A DNA stretch of 64,000 bases. Origin: Nocardiopsis alba DSM 43377. GTDB lineage: Bacteria; Actinomycetota; Actinomycetes; Streptosporangiales; Streptosporangiaceae. Positions within the stretch are counted from its first letter, which is position 1, and each line of letters starts with the position of its first letter. The notes beneath the pieces were generated by a model that saw only the letters and a program-made list of their open reading frames with translations, was not told the DNA's origin and did not search any database. Location: NCBI RefSeq assembly GCF_000341225.1, contig NZ_ANAC01000011.1, forward strand, positions 248,001-312,000, read 5' to 3'. The position numbers and the translations under genes are program-made. Positions 8,583 to 17,335 of this stretch are shown here, in pieces.

Positions 8583-9574
8583 GCGACCGACAGGGGGCCT
8601 CGCCCCGCCTCGTGGTGATCGGGGAGAACGTCATGGACCTGCTGCCCGCGGGGCGGGGTCCGGGCACCCTCAAGGCCTCTCCCGGCGGGGGGCCGGCGAA
8701 CACGGCGGTCGCCACGGCCCGCTTGGGGATCCCCACCCGGCTGCTCGCCCGGATCGGCTCCGACGGGTTCGGCGCCATGATCCGTGAGCGACTGCTGTCC
8801 GAGGGGCTGGACCCGGCCGGTCTGATCGACGCCGAGGAGCCCTCGGCGTTGGCGTTGGCGACCCTGGGCGCGGACGGGGCCGCCGTGTACGACTTCCGCA
8901 TGGACGACGCCGCCGACTGGCGTTGGCGCGCCGAGGAACTGCCGAGGGAACTGGACGTCGAGGTCGTGGCCCTGCACGCGGCCTCGATCGCCCTGTTCCG
9001 GGAGCCGGGCGCGGCCCTCATCGAGGGGCTGTTGAGCCGGGAGCACTCTCGGGGACGGGTGACGGTCTCCCTCGACCCCAACATCCGGCGTGAGGTGATC
9101 GGCGATCCGGAGACCGCCAGGTCCCTGGTCCTGCGGCACGTCGCCCGGGCGCACGTGGTCAAGGCCAGCGACGAGGACCTGGACTTCCTCTACCCGGACC
9201 GCTCCCCGGAGAAGGCGGCCGAGGCCTTGGCGGCCCTGGGTCCGGCTCTGGTCGTGGTCACCCTGGGCGGGAAGGGCGCCTTCGCCCTCTCGCACGGGGT
9301 GTCGGCCTCGGTGCCCGCTCCCGTGGTGGACGTGGTGGACACGGTGGGTGCCGGCGATTCGTTCATGGGCGCCCTGCTGCACCGCCTCGACCTGGACGGA
9401 CGTCTGGGGGAGGACCCGCGCGCACGGCTCTCGGGGCTGACCGAGGGCGATCTGGTCTCCCTGCTGACCCACGCCGCCACGGCGGCGGCGCGTACGGTCA
9501 CCCGTGAAGGGGCCGACCCGCCCACTCGTGCGGAGCTGGACGCCGCTCTCTCGGAGAACGGCGTCGCCTCCTAG
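8579..9574 (+). CDS. PfkB-family carbohydrate kinase (fructokinase-like)
   Basis: A 331-residue ribokinase/PfkB-family sugar kinase. The N-terminal V-I-G-E-N-V-M-D and the P-G-G-G-P-A-N-T-A-V-A-x-A-R-L-G signature near residues 37-52 bind sugar. The second signature, D-T-V-G-A-G-D-S-F, near residues 254-262 carries the catalytic Asp and the anion hole. It starts inside the stop of the AGE isomerase, so both proteins should be made together. The likely role is phosphorylation of the ketose (fructose or similar) made by the isomerase. A hairpin terminator follows, ending the two-gene operon. No sugar transporter is adjacent. Confidence 0.85.
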   Translation: MSDRQGASPRLVVIGENVMDLLPAGRGPGTLKASPGGGPANTAVATARLGIPTRLLARIGSDGFGAMIRERLLSEGLDPAGLIDAEEPSALALATLGADGAAVYDFRMDDAADWRWRAEELPRELDVEVVALHAASIALFREPGAALIEGLLSREHSRGRVTVSLDPNIRREVIGDPETARSLVLRHVARAHVVKASDEDLDFLYPDRSPEKAAEALAALGPALVVVTLGGKGAFALSHGVSASVPAPVVDVVDTVGAGDSFMGALLHRLDLDGRLGEDPRARLSGLTEGDLVSLLTHAATAAARTVTREGADPPTRAELDAALSENGVAS

Positions 9575-9581
9575 GGACGGA

Positions 9582-9614
9582 CCCGGGGCGGGCGTGGAGG
9601 GGGCCCGCCCCGGG
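9582..9614. terminator. Bidirectional hairpin terminator
   Basis: Arms CCCGGGGCGGGC (9582-9593) and GCCCGCCCCGGG (9603-9614) are exactly complementary with a nine-base loop. They lie between the convergent kinase and carboxylate-amine ligase genes and could serve both. Confidence 0.7.
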
Positions 9615-9679
9615 CCGGGCCGCCGACGACCCTCGAAGCCCGGGGCCGGCGGGTCTTCGCCCCTCGGGCGTCCCGAGTC

Positions 9680-10864
9680 TCAGAGGAGGGGACGTCCGCG
9701 ACGGGGGGCGGCCGCCAGCCCTTCCCGGGTCTGGGCGAGCACATGGTCCACGACGTCGCTCATCCGCCCCCGTTCGGCGTACACGGCACGCTGGCGGGCG
9801 GCGCCCGAACCCACGGCCAGAACCCGTTCGAGCAGTTCGGAGACGAGGTCGGTGTCCCCGGTGAGCGCCAAACCGGGTAAGGCGGCCCGACGCAGCCGCT
9901 CCATCGCGGTGGCGGCGGGGAGGGTCTCGCCGGTCAACGGGTCGGGGATCAACCCCTCCAGTCCGTCCCTGGCGGCCCGCCAGACGGCGGCGCGCAGGGT
10001 CTGGCCCGAGATATCGGGGGCCGGGGCACCGTCCCCGACCTCGATCAGGGCCCGGCCGACCAGACCGCGGGCGAGGGTGGCGAAGAGCAGGGCCTCCTCG
10101 GCGGTCGCGGCCACGTCGCCGACCCGGATCTCCAGAGTGGGCAGGTGGTCGGAGAGGCGGATGTCCCAGTAGACCATGTGGCGGTCGAGGATCGCCCCGG
10201 TGTCGGACAGTTCGTGGACCGCGCGTTCGTGTTCGCTCAGAGAACGCAACAGCGGGGGCGGTCCGGCCGAGGGGAGCCGGTTCCAGGTGACCGTTCGCCA
10301 GCTGGCGTGGCCGCTGTCGTGGCCGTCGTGGAAGGGGGAGTTGGCGGAGAGCGCCACCAGGAACGGGAGCCAACGGCGCAGGTGATCGCTGACGGACACG
10401 GCCGTGGACCGGTCGGGGATGCCCACGTGAACATGACAGCCGCACACCACGTGGGATTCGCGCAGGGTGCCGAAGCGGGCGGAGATGTCGGAGTACCTCC
10501 TGCCCTTGCTGACCCGGGCCGACGCGGGGTCGCCGAGGATCGGTGTTCCGGTGGCGGCCACGGCCAGCCCGACCTCGTCGGCCGCCCGACGCAGCTCCTC
10601 GCGGGCGGCGGTCAGGAAGTCGCGGGCGTCCTCCGCGGTGGCGCACACGGGGCTGTTGGCCTCGACCTGGGCGTCGGTGAACTCCCCGCACAGCCGGTCG
10701 GTGAGGCCGCGTGCGCGGGCCAGGACGTCGGGGGCTCGGGACAGGATCCGGCGGGTGCGCGGATCGACGACGAAGAACTCCTCCTCCACACCGAAGGTGA
10801 GGGGTCGGTCCGCGGCCTCGACCGGGGCACGGTGGTCGACCGCGGTCAGGGAGTGGTTCTTCAT
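9680..10864 (-). CDS. Carboxylate-amine ligase, GCS2 family (YbdK-type)
   Basis: A 394-residue ATP-dependent ligase of the glutamate-cysteine ligase 2 family. The Mg2+/ATP site F-G-V-E-E-E-F is at residues 24-30 and the H-V-H-V-G motif lies in the middle; E-I-R-V-G-D follows later. E. coli YbdK has weak gamma-glutamylcysteine ligase activity and similar length (372). In actinomycetes a related enzyme, EgtA, supplies gamma-glutamylcysteine for ergothioneine, but no egtBCDE genes are seen here. The start at 10864 has an AGAGGA site. Reading frames extending further upstream run into AT-richer non-coding sequence. Confidence 0.85.
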   Translation of the reverse strand: MKNHSLTAVDHRAPVEAADRPLTFGVEEEFFVVDPRTRRILSRAPDVLARARGLTDRLCGEFTDAQVEANSPVCATAEDARDFLTAAREELRRAADEVGLAVAATGTPILGDPASARVSKGRRYSDISARFGTLRESHVVCGCHVHVGIPDRSTAVSVSDHLRRWLPFLVALSANSPFHDGHDSGHASWRTVTWNRLPSAGPPPLLRSLSEHERAVHELSDTGAILDRHMVYWDIRLSDHLPTLEIRVGDVAATAEEALLFATLARGLVGRALIEVGDGAPAPDISGQTLRAAVWRAARDGLEGLIPDPLTGETLPAATAMERLRRAALPGLALTGDTDLVSELLERVLAVGSGAARQRAVYAERGRMSDVVDHVLAQTREGLAAAPRRGRPLL

Positions 10865-11514
10865 GCGGGTCCTCTCTGCCGTTCCGTCCTGGGGTGTCCC
10901 GCACTGGATATCCCGTGCCGAGAGGCCACGACAGTGTCCAGAAGAGAAGAAAAAGCTATCCAGAGAGTTGTATGTCGCGTCTGCCGCATTCATCGATGAG
11001 GTGTCCGTGCAGCGTCGGAGCGTGATCCTCCGGAAAAGGGGTGACGAAAGGCGGATCGGAGGAGGATGGGAAAGCGGTGGTGATCGTCATCACGTTTCTT
11101 CGGGGACGTGTTCCAGGTCGAAGGAAACGCCTTCCACACCGGGCTTTCGAATTCTCCCCTCTCTCACAAGGGTCCTCGTTCACCAGGGCGAGCACGTGGG
11201 GCCTTCCGAAAGGCCCCTCTTCCCTTCTCCCCGGGCGGCGAGTGCGCGCCCGTCTGTCGACCCTGGTCCTCGATGTCCGGTCGGCGGCGGGGAACGGGAG
11301 GGGAAGAGGGTTTCGGAGCGGGGTCTTCCTCCGGCTCGGACGGCGGTGGTCCACGGACGGCGCGGCCGTCGTGGGTCAGGGCCCTCGTCGAAGGAGGGTT
11401 CGGTGTCGGGGGACCGGGATCCTTCCGGTTCGCCCCGTTCGTATCGCGAACACGGCCCCGGTACGGGGGCGTTCGCCGTGAGCACCGGTCCTCAAGGGCC
11501 GGTGGGCGCCGGGG
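10865..11514. other. 650-base intergenic region without a gene
   Basis: This separates the carboxylate-amine ligase from the P450, both on the minus strand. The part nearest the ligase (about 10900-11010) is AT-richer and likely holds its promoter. A short GTGAT-CGTC-ATCAC inverted repeat lies near 11081-11094. Open frames here are short, lack ribosome sites and have no recognisable protein features. Confidence 0.4.
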
Positions 11515-12897
11515 TCAGCCGCGCAGGCCGCGCCACCAGCTCAACAGTCGTCCGAGCAGGTCCTCCGGAGGGGTCTCCTCCTCCGCCACGGCCTGGACCG
11601 GCTCCATCTCCTGGGTCAGGGGCCCGGGAGCGCCCTTCGGTGTGTCGGGCTGGAAGGTGACCGGAAGCTCGCGCAGTCCCCTCAGGAACGGGGAGGGCAT
11701 CAGGCGCAGCTCCTCCGGGGGCACCGCCGACCGCAGGCCGTGCAGGCGCTCCTGGAGTACGGAGACCCCGATCGAGGCCATCATTCTGGCCAGGTCGCGC
11801 GAGGGGCAGCTGTGCGGACCCGCGCCGAACGCCAGGTGGGCGCGGCTTCCGGCGGCCAGGCCGGTGTCGGGCGCGGTCTGCCCGCGTCGCAGGGTCAGGT
11901 CGCGGTGCGCCGCGTCGATCGCCAGCAGCAGGGCGTCGCCCGCGCGGATCTGGGTCTCGCCGATCCGCACGTCCCGGAGCGCGATCCGTCCCGCCAGGAC
12001 CTGGAGCGGGGTGTTGGTCCACATCACGTGGTCCAGGAGATCGTGCGTGGGCAGACGCGCGTCGGCGTGGGCGGCGCGGATGACCTCGTCGGTGAGCAGG
12101 GTGCGCATGGCGTTGCCGACGAGGTGGGTGGTGGGCATGTGGCCCGCGCTGATGATGAGAGCCGCCTGGTAGGCGACCTCGTTCGGGGACAGGCCCGACG
12201 GGTGTTCGAGCATTCGGCTCGCCAGGTCGGGCCCGGGCTTGTCGGCCTTGCGCGCCACCAGACCGGCGAAGTACTGCTGCATGCGGGCGACCGCCTCCTC
12301 GGCGCGTTCGGCGTCCTCGCCGAACACGGAGGTGGTGAGGTCGCCGAGCATGTGCCCGTAGCTGTCGGGCAGGCCGAAGAGCCGGTTGATCACCAGGGTC
12401 GGCAGTGGGGAGGCGTATTCGCCGATCAGGTCGGCGCTGCCCCGGGCCACGAACGCGTCGACCAGTTCGTCGGCGATCTGGCGCACCATGCGGGCCGTCG
12501 CGGTCATGTCGACCTTGGCCAGGCCGTCCATGATCGGGGCGCGCAGTCGAGTGTGCTCGGCGCCGTCCGCGTAGAGGGCGTTGGGGAGCCAGGACATCAT
12601 CGGGAGGGTCTTGGCCAGATCGACGCGGCCTTCGATGGCCTCGCGCCAACGGCGGGTGTCCCGGGAGAACAGGTGCGGCTGTTGGAGGAGGGTGAGGTTC
12701 TCCTGGTAGTCGAGCAGCAGCCAGGCGCGAACACCGGGTTCGAGTTCGACCGGTGCGACGGGGCCGTGTCGTTCGCGCAGGCGCTTCCACAGGTCGTCGC
12801 GGCCGCCGGGCGGAGAGTTCCCGTACAGGCGGGTGATGTCGGCGGGGCAACCGGAGACGGACGCGGGGGTCTCGCCGTCGTTTCGGGTGGTGGTCAT
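11515..12897 (-). CDS. Cytochrome P450 lacking the ExxR motif (CYP157-like)
   Basis: A 460-residue bacterial P450. The heme-ligand loop FGAGPHSCP at residues 357-365 (Cys364) is intact, and the I-helix segment A-G-H-M-P-T-T is at 251-257. The K-helix ExxR motif is absent: the position before T-N-T-P-L-Q reads HVMW (290-293), with a Trp where the Arg belongs. Streptomyces CYP157 proteins similarly lack ExxR and have a Trp there. CYP157 genes usually belong to conservons with a sensor kinase, roadblock protein and GTPase; none of these is nearby. The C-terminus has a 50-residue acidic/proline tail. No ferredoxin gene is adjacent. The upstream ribosome site is weak. Confidence 0.85.
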   Translation of the reverse strand: MTTTRNDGETPASVSGCPADITRLYGNSPPGGRDDLWKRLRERHGPVAPVELEPGVRAWLLLDYQENLTLLQQPHLFSRDTRRWREAIEGRVDLAKTLPMMSWLPNALYADGAEHTRLRAPIMDGLAKVDMTATARMVRQIADELVDAFVARGSADLIGEYASPLPTLVINRLFGLPDSYGHMLGDLTTSVFGEDAERAEEAVARMQQYFAGLVARKADKPGPDLASRMLEHPSGLSPNEVAYQAALIISAGHMPTTHLVGNAMRTLLTDEVIRAAHADARLPTHDLLDHVMWTNTPLQVLAGRIALRDVRIGETQIRAGDALLLAIDAAHRDLTLRRGQTAPDTGLAAGSRAHLAFGAGPHSCPSRDLARMMASIGVSVLQERLHGLRSAVPPEELRLMPSPFLRGLRELPVTFQPDTPKGAPGPLTQEMEPVQAVAEEETPPEDLLGRLLSWWRGLRG

Positions 12898-13382
12898 ACG
12901 GGTGCGCGGACTACCGGAATGAGGATTCGTGGTCCGCTTCGCTCCCTTCGAGAAGACGAGGTGATGCCATGGTGATGTGAAGGGGGAAACGGGGTTGAAC
13001 CGGCCTCTGATGTTCGGTTGTGCGTTCGTGTAGGGATATGCGGCCGAGGGTGGCTCATTCTAAGTTAATGAGGGTCGTTCAGCAATTCAGACATTCATTT
13101 ATCGTGATTGCATTATGGGTCGCCGTGTTACAAGTATGTTCTTCTCGGCCTCTGTGGTGATATCTCCGTTTTCCGGGACGATCGGGGGCGGCCGTGACGT
13201 CCGACGCTTCGACGCCCACGGACGGTGACGGGCGGCGTACGGCGTACCGGGCGGGACGGGGTGGGTGGCGCGGACGTCGAGACCTCGCCGGTCGGAGCGC
13301 CCGCGAAAGGTCGTCGGAAGAGGTGTGCGGGGGCGGTCCGCGAACCGCCGGAATGTCGGTGGTGCCCTCTAGTGTCGTCTGT
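12898..13382. promoter_or_regulatory. Divergent intergenic region between P450 and SWIM operon
   Basis: This 485-base gap is AT-rich in its middle (13000-13140), unlike its surroundings. A CTCATT (13054-13059) / AATGAG (13067-13072) inverted repeat with a seven-base spacer is a possible operator. The region must hold promoters for both the P450 and the five-gene SWIM/MoxR operon. No coding sequence is convincing. Confidence 0.4.
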
Positions 13383-14705
13383 GTGAGCGATCGATGGACT
13401 ACCGACGAGGTGTGGGCTCTGGCCCCGGATTCCTCATCACACAAGGCGGCACTCAAGGTGGCCCGGCCCGGTTTCTGGCCCGAGTGCGGAACGGTCGCCG
13501 CCGACGGCGGCGGGACCTCCGCCGTGTGGGGTGAGTGTAAAGGGAGCGGGTCCAAACCGTACCTGGCAGCCGTACATCTGGACGGCGGTGAGGGGCCCGC
13601 CTATAAATGCAGTTGCCCCAGCCGGAAGATTCCCTGCAAACACGTTCTGGCCCTCCTCGCTCTGTGGAGTGGAGGAGAGGTCGAAAAGAGGGACGAAAAG
13701 CCCGAATGGGTCAACTCCTGGCTCTCCGGAAGGGCGGCGCGGAAACAGCGCGCGGCCGTGGCCGCGGCCACCCCCGTCGACCCGGAGAAGGCCGCCGCCA
13801 CCCTGCGGGCCAGGGAGGAGACGGTCGCCGCGGGGATCGAGGAACTGCGCGTGTGGCTGAACGACCAGGTCGACAGCGGCCTGGCCGAGGTGCCCCGACT
13901 GGAGTACGGCCACTGGGACCGGATGGCCAAACGGCTGGTGGACGCCAAGGCCGGAGGCGCGGCCGGTCTGGTCACCATGCTGCCCCAGCGGGGCGGCGGC
14001 GAGCACTGGCCCGACCGTGTGCTGGAACGACTCGGCCTGCTCCATCTGCTGGTCGACGGCTACCTCTCCAGGGACGGCGTCGACGAGCGGACCCGGGCGG
14101 TGCTGCGCTCACGCGTGGGTATCAGCACCCGTACCGAGGAGGTCCTGTCATCCGGTGAGCGGGTGAAGGACACCTGGCGGGTCCTGGGTCACCGCGAGGG
14201 GCTCACCCCCGACGGCATGCGTCTTCTCCGGACCTGGCTGCGCGGGGCGGAGAGCGACCGGTGGGCCCTGACCCTCACCTTCTTCCGTCCCGGGGAGAGC
14301 CCGGAGCCCCCCTTCCGAGGGGGTATCGAGGTCGAGGGAGAGCTCGCCTTCCACCCCGACGGTCTCCGAGCGGTCCGGACCGACGCCATGACCGAGCGCC
14401 CCGTCTCGTGCCCCGAGGGAGGGGACGTGGAGGCCGCTCTGGACTCCTACGCCCTCGCCCTGGCCGCGGATCCGTGGCTGGAGGCGTGGCCGGTCGTGCT
14501 GGAGGCCGCCGCGCCCGCCCGAGAGGAGCGCTGGTATCTGGCGGATCGGAACGGGGCCGCGCTGCCCATGGACACCGCCACGTTGTGGAGCCACCTCGCG
14601 GTCACCGGAGGGCGTCCCGCCACCGTGGCCGCCGAATGGTCCCCCAGGACCGGATTGACCCCCATGACCCTGTGGGACGAAGACGGAAAGGCGACCGTCC
14701 TGTGA
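13383..14705 (+). CDS. SWIM zinc-finger protein (YehQ-like)
   Basis: A 440-residue cytosolic protein with a SWIM zinc finger near residues 75-86, C-S-C-P-S-R-K-I-P-C-K-H, which fits the CxCx(n)CxH rule exactly. A predicted nucleic-acid or protein binding finger is followed by a long alpha-helical and then beta-rich region of unknown fold. It is the first gene of a five-gene operon with DUF5691, MoxR ATPase, DUF5682 and VWA proteins; E. coli YehQ is a SWIM protein in the comparable yehLMPQ set. The GTG at 13383 is chosen; an in-frame ATG at 13353 is an alternative. The stop overlaps the next start (GTGA). Confidence 0.8.
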   Translation: MSDRWTTDEVWALAPDSSSHKAALKVARPGFWPECGTVAADGGGTSAVWGECKGSGSKPYLAAVHLDGGEGPAYKCSCPSRKIPCKHVLALLALWSGGEVEKRDEKPEWVNSWLSGRAARKQRAAVAAATPVDPEKAAATLRAREETVAAGIEELRVWLNDQVDSGLAEVPRLEYGHWDRMAKRLVDAKAGGAAGLVTMLPQRGGGEHWPDRVLERLGLLHLLVDGYLSRDGVDERTRAVLRSRVGISTRTEEVLSSGERVKDTWRVLGHREGLTPDGMRLLRTWLRGAESDRWALTLTFFRPGESPEPPFRGGIEVEGELAFHPDGLRAVRTDAMTERPVSCPEGGDVEAALDSYALALAADPWLEAWPVVLEAAAPAREERWYLADRNGAALPMDTATLWSHLAVTGGRPATVAAEWSPRTGLTPMTLWDEDGKATVL

Positions 14706-16204
14706 ACCCCGCTCCCGAGACCCCCGACTGGGAACACCTGGTCTCCACCGCCCTGATCGGCACCACCCGACGCTCGGTCGCCACCGTGGCCGGCATGCCC
14801 GCTCGCGACGAGGACGCCGAGGCCCTGCTCGACCTGGCCGCCCTGGACACGATCCGCCGGCAGGCCGGGTACACGGCGCACGCCGCCACCCCCATCGCTC
14901 CCGACGCGCCCGACCCTCGGCCCAGGGTCGGCGACACGGCGGCCCGACTCCTCGACCTCGTCCTGTCCTCCCACCCCGACCTTCTGCCCGAATGGTTGGA
15001 GCTGGCGGCCCGCTCCGGACGAGGCGTCCCCTACGAGCGGCTTCCCGACCTGCTCGACCGCGCCTACCGCACCGCGGTTCTGCGCCCCGCGGTGGCCGCC
15101 GCCGCGGGCCCCCGGGGCGCCTGGCTGGCCGGACTCAACCCGGTCTGGTCGTTCGTGACGGCAGAACCCCTGCCGGGCGACACCTTCGACGAGGAGACCT
15201 GGAAGGCCGGTGGGCCGGAAGAGCGTCGCAGGACCCTGCTCGCGCTGAGGGCCCAGGACCCGGCCACGGCCGGGACCCTGCTCGCCGAGGCCTGGCCCGG
15301 AGAGTCCAAGGCCGAGGTCCGGCAGACCCTCCTCGACGCCCTCGAACCCCATCTAGGGCCGGACGACGAACCTCTGCTGGAGACGGCGCTGGACGACCGC
15401 GGCGCCGGTGTCCGAGGCCGCGCCCTGGCCCTCCTCTCCCGCCTGCCCGACAGCGCCCACGCCCATCGGCTCCGCGACCATCTGCGGCGTCGGCTGAGAG
15501 TCGATCGCGACACCTCGTGGGTGTTCGAGGTCGACACCCCGGAGGCCTCGGAGACCGGGTTGTTCCGCGACCTCGCCCTGGCCGTGCCGACGGAGACGAG
15601 GGAGAGCCCGAGAGAGCGCCGGGAACGCGTCCAGGTCCTGATCGTCCACACCCCCTTGGACGTGTGGACCGAACGGCTCGACACCGACCCGGCGGGGGTC
15701 CTGGCCCTGGCCGCGGCCCACCCCGAGACGAGGGACGCGCTCGTCGACGCCGTCTGTCTGCGAGGGGACGCCGACTGGTCCCGCGCGGTACTCGACGACC
15801 CCGAGATCGGCCTGGCCGCCGTGGCGGGCGACGACGCCGACGGACGGGGACGGCAGCGTCTGCGCGTACTCTTCGCTCCGCTCCCGGCGGCCGAACGCTG
15901 CGACCGGGTCCTCGCCCTCCTGGAAGGGATCACCTACCCCGAGGCCCTGGGCCGGCTGCTCCTCGCCATCGACGCCCCCTGGACACCCGGGCTGTCCGAG
16001 GGCGTGGCCCGATGGACGGCCCGGACCACCGAACGGCGCCGAGTACGCGGCCACCGGCTGCTCTACGAGACCATCGCCGCCCACATGCCCCCCGAACACC
16101 TGGCGCTCCTCCCGGAGCAGGCGCCGTACGAGAAGGAGGCCGACGTCTACTTCCGCCTCCGCGAGACCCTCCGCCTTCGCCAAGACATGCACAAGGAGCT
16201 CTAG
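14702..16204 (+). CDS. DUF5691 family protein
   Basis: A 500-residue cytosolic protein of unknown function, rich in Ala, Leu and Arg. It has a repeated helical character that suggests HEAT-like solenoid repeats (for example the L-L-D-A-L-E-P-H-L and R-A-L-A-L-L-S-R-L-P helices around residues 210-255). The N-terminal W-E-H-L-V-S-T-A-L-I-G-T segment is the family hallmark. It is translationally coupled to the SWIM gene by a four-base overlap, and the MoxR gene starts immediately after its stop. DUF5691 proteins repeatedly accompany SWIM, MoxR, DUF5682 and VWA genes, so it is probably an adaptor or scaffold in the same complex. That role is inference. Confidence 0.7.
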   Translation: MNPAPETPDWEHLVSTALIGTTRRSVATVAGMPARDEDAEALLDLAALDTIRRQAGYTAHAATPIAPDAPDPRPRVGDTAARLLDLVLSSHPDLLPEWLELAARSGRGVPYERLPDLLDRAYRTAVLRPAVAAAAGPRGAWLAGLNPVWSFVTAEPLPGDTFDEETWKAGGPEERRRTLLALRAQDPATAGTLLAEAWPGESKAEVRQTLLDALEPHLGPDDEPLLETALDDRGAGVRGRALALLSRLPDSAHAHRLRDHLRRRLRVDRDTSWVFEVDTPEASETGLFRDLALAVPTETRESPRERRERVQVLIVHTPLDVWTERLDTDPAGVLALAAAHPETRDALVDAVCLRGDADWSRAVLDDPEIGLAAVAGDDADGRGRQRLRVLFAPLPAAERCDRVLALLEGITYPEALGRLLLAIDAPWTPGLSEGVARWTARTTERRRVRGHRLLYETIAAHMPPEHLALLPEQAPYEKEADVYFRLRETLRLRQDMHKEL

Positions 16205-17335
16205 TTGACCACCATCGAAGCCTCCCCCGCCGGCACCGAGTCCGCCGCCCGGGCCGGTACCGCTCTGCGCCCCCACGCCGAACAGACCTACGCAGCCGAA
16301 CTGAAGGCGTTGGCCGAGGTCGACGACCGCACGCGTCCCCCGGGCTGGAAGCTGTCCCCGTGGGCGGTCACGCGGTACCTGCTGGGCGCCACCCTCGACG
16401 ACGGCACCGAGATCACCCCCAAGTACATCGGCTCGCGCCGGGTCGTGGAGGTCGCCGTCGCCACCCTGGCCACCGACCGCGCCCTGCTGCTCATCGGTGT
16501 CCCCGGAACCGCCAAGACCTGGCTGTCCGAGCACCTGGCCGCCGCCATCGCCGGTGACTCCACCCTGCTCGTCCAGGGCACCGCCGGTACCTCCGAGGAG
16601 GCGGTCCGGTACGGGTGGAACTACGCCCGGCTGCTCGCCGAGGGCCCCTCCGAGGCCGCCCTCGTGCCCAGCCCCGTCATGACCGCGATGGCCCGCGGGT
16701 CCATCGGGCGCATCGAGGAGCTCACCCGCATGCCCTCCGACGTGCAGGACGGACTCATCACCGTCCTGTCGGAGAAGGCCCTGCCCGTCGCCGAGCTCGG
16801 CATCGAGGTCCAGGCACAGCGTGGCTTCAACATCATCGCCACCGCGAACGACCGCGACCGGGGCGTCAACGACCTGTCCAGCGCGCTGCGCCGCCGCTTC
16901 AACACCGTGGTGCTGCCGGTGCCGGACAGCGCCGAGGACGAGGTGCGCATCGTCACCCAGCGGGTCGAGCAGCTCGGCCGTTCCCTGGAACTGCCCGAGG
17001 TGCCGACCAGCCTCACCGAGATCCAGCGCGTCGTGACCGTCTTCCGCGAGCTGCGCTCCGGAGTCACCGAGGACAACGGCACGAAGCTCAAGTCCCCCAG
17101 CGGCACCCTGAGCACCGCCGAGGCGATCTCGGTGATCACCAACGGGATCGCCCTGGCCGCGCACTTCGGCGACGGGATCCTGCGACCGGCCGATGTCGCC
17201 GCCGGCATTCAGGGCGCCGTCGTCCAGGACCGGGTCGCCGACGGGGTCGTGTGGCGCGAGTACCTGGAGACCGTCGCCCGCGAGCGCGAGGGTTGGACCG
17301 ACTTCTACCGTGCCTGCCGTGAGGTGGGCGCCTGA
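16205..17335 (+). CDS. MoxR-type AAA+ ATPase (YehL-like)
   Basis: A 376-residue AAA+ ATPase of the MoxR class, predicted to remodel a partner protein with ATP and to act with a VWA protein. Walker A G-V-P-G-T-A-K-T is at residues 98-105; the Walker B region reads I-E-E-L-T-R (170-175), with Glu for the usual Asp; sensor 1 is in I-I-A-T-A-N-D and the arginine finger region is A-L-R-R-R-F-N. It starts with TTG directly after the DUF5691 stop and its own stop overlaps the DUF5682 start by one base. The VWA partner is encoded two genes downstream. E. coli YehL is the best-known relative. Confidence 0.85.
   Translation: MTTIEASPAGTESAARAGTALRPHAEQTYAAELKALAEVDDRTRPPGWKLSPWAVTRYLLGATLDDGTEITPKYIGSRRVVEVAVATLATDRALLLIGVPGTAKTWLSEHLAAAIAGDSTLLVQGTAGTSEEAVRYGWNYARLLAEGPSEAALVPSPVMTAMARGSIGRIEELTRMPSDVQDGLITVLSEKALPVAELGIEVQAQRGFNIIATANDRDRGVNDLSSALRRRFNTVVLPVPDSAEDEVRIVTQRVEQLGRSLELPEVPTSLTEIQRVVTVFRELRSGVTEDNGTKLKSPSGTLSTAEAISVITNGIALAAHFGDGILRPADVAAGIQGAVVQDRVADGVVWREYLETVAREREGWTDFYRACREVGA

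Noticed and set aside
7311..9574. Sulfoquinovose degradation (YihS/YihV-like) for the isomerase-kinase pair
   Set aside because: Families are compatible, but no aldolase, sulfoquinovosidase or sulfosugar transporter is nearby; a mannose route is simpler.
11515..12897. A conservon around the CYP157-like P450
   Set aside because: No sensor kinase, roadblock protein, DUF742 protein or small GTPase gene flanks it.
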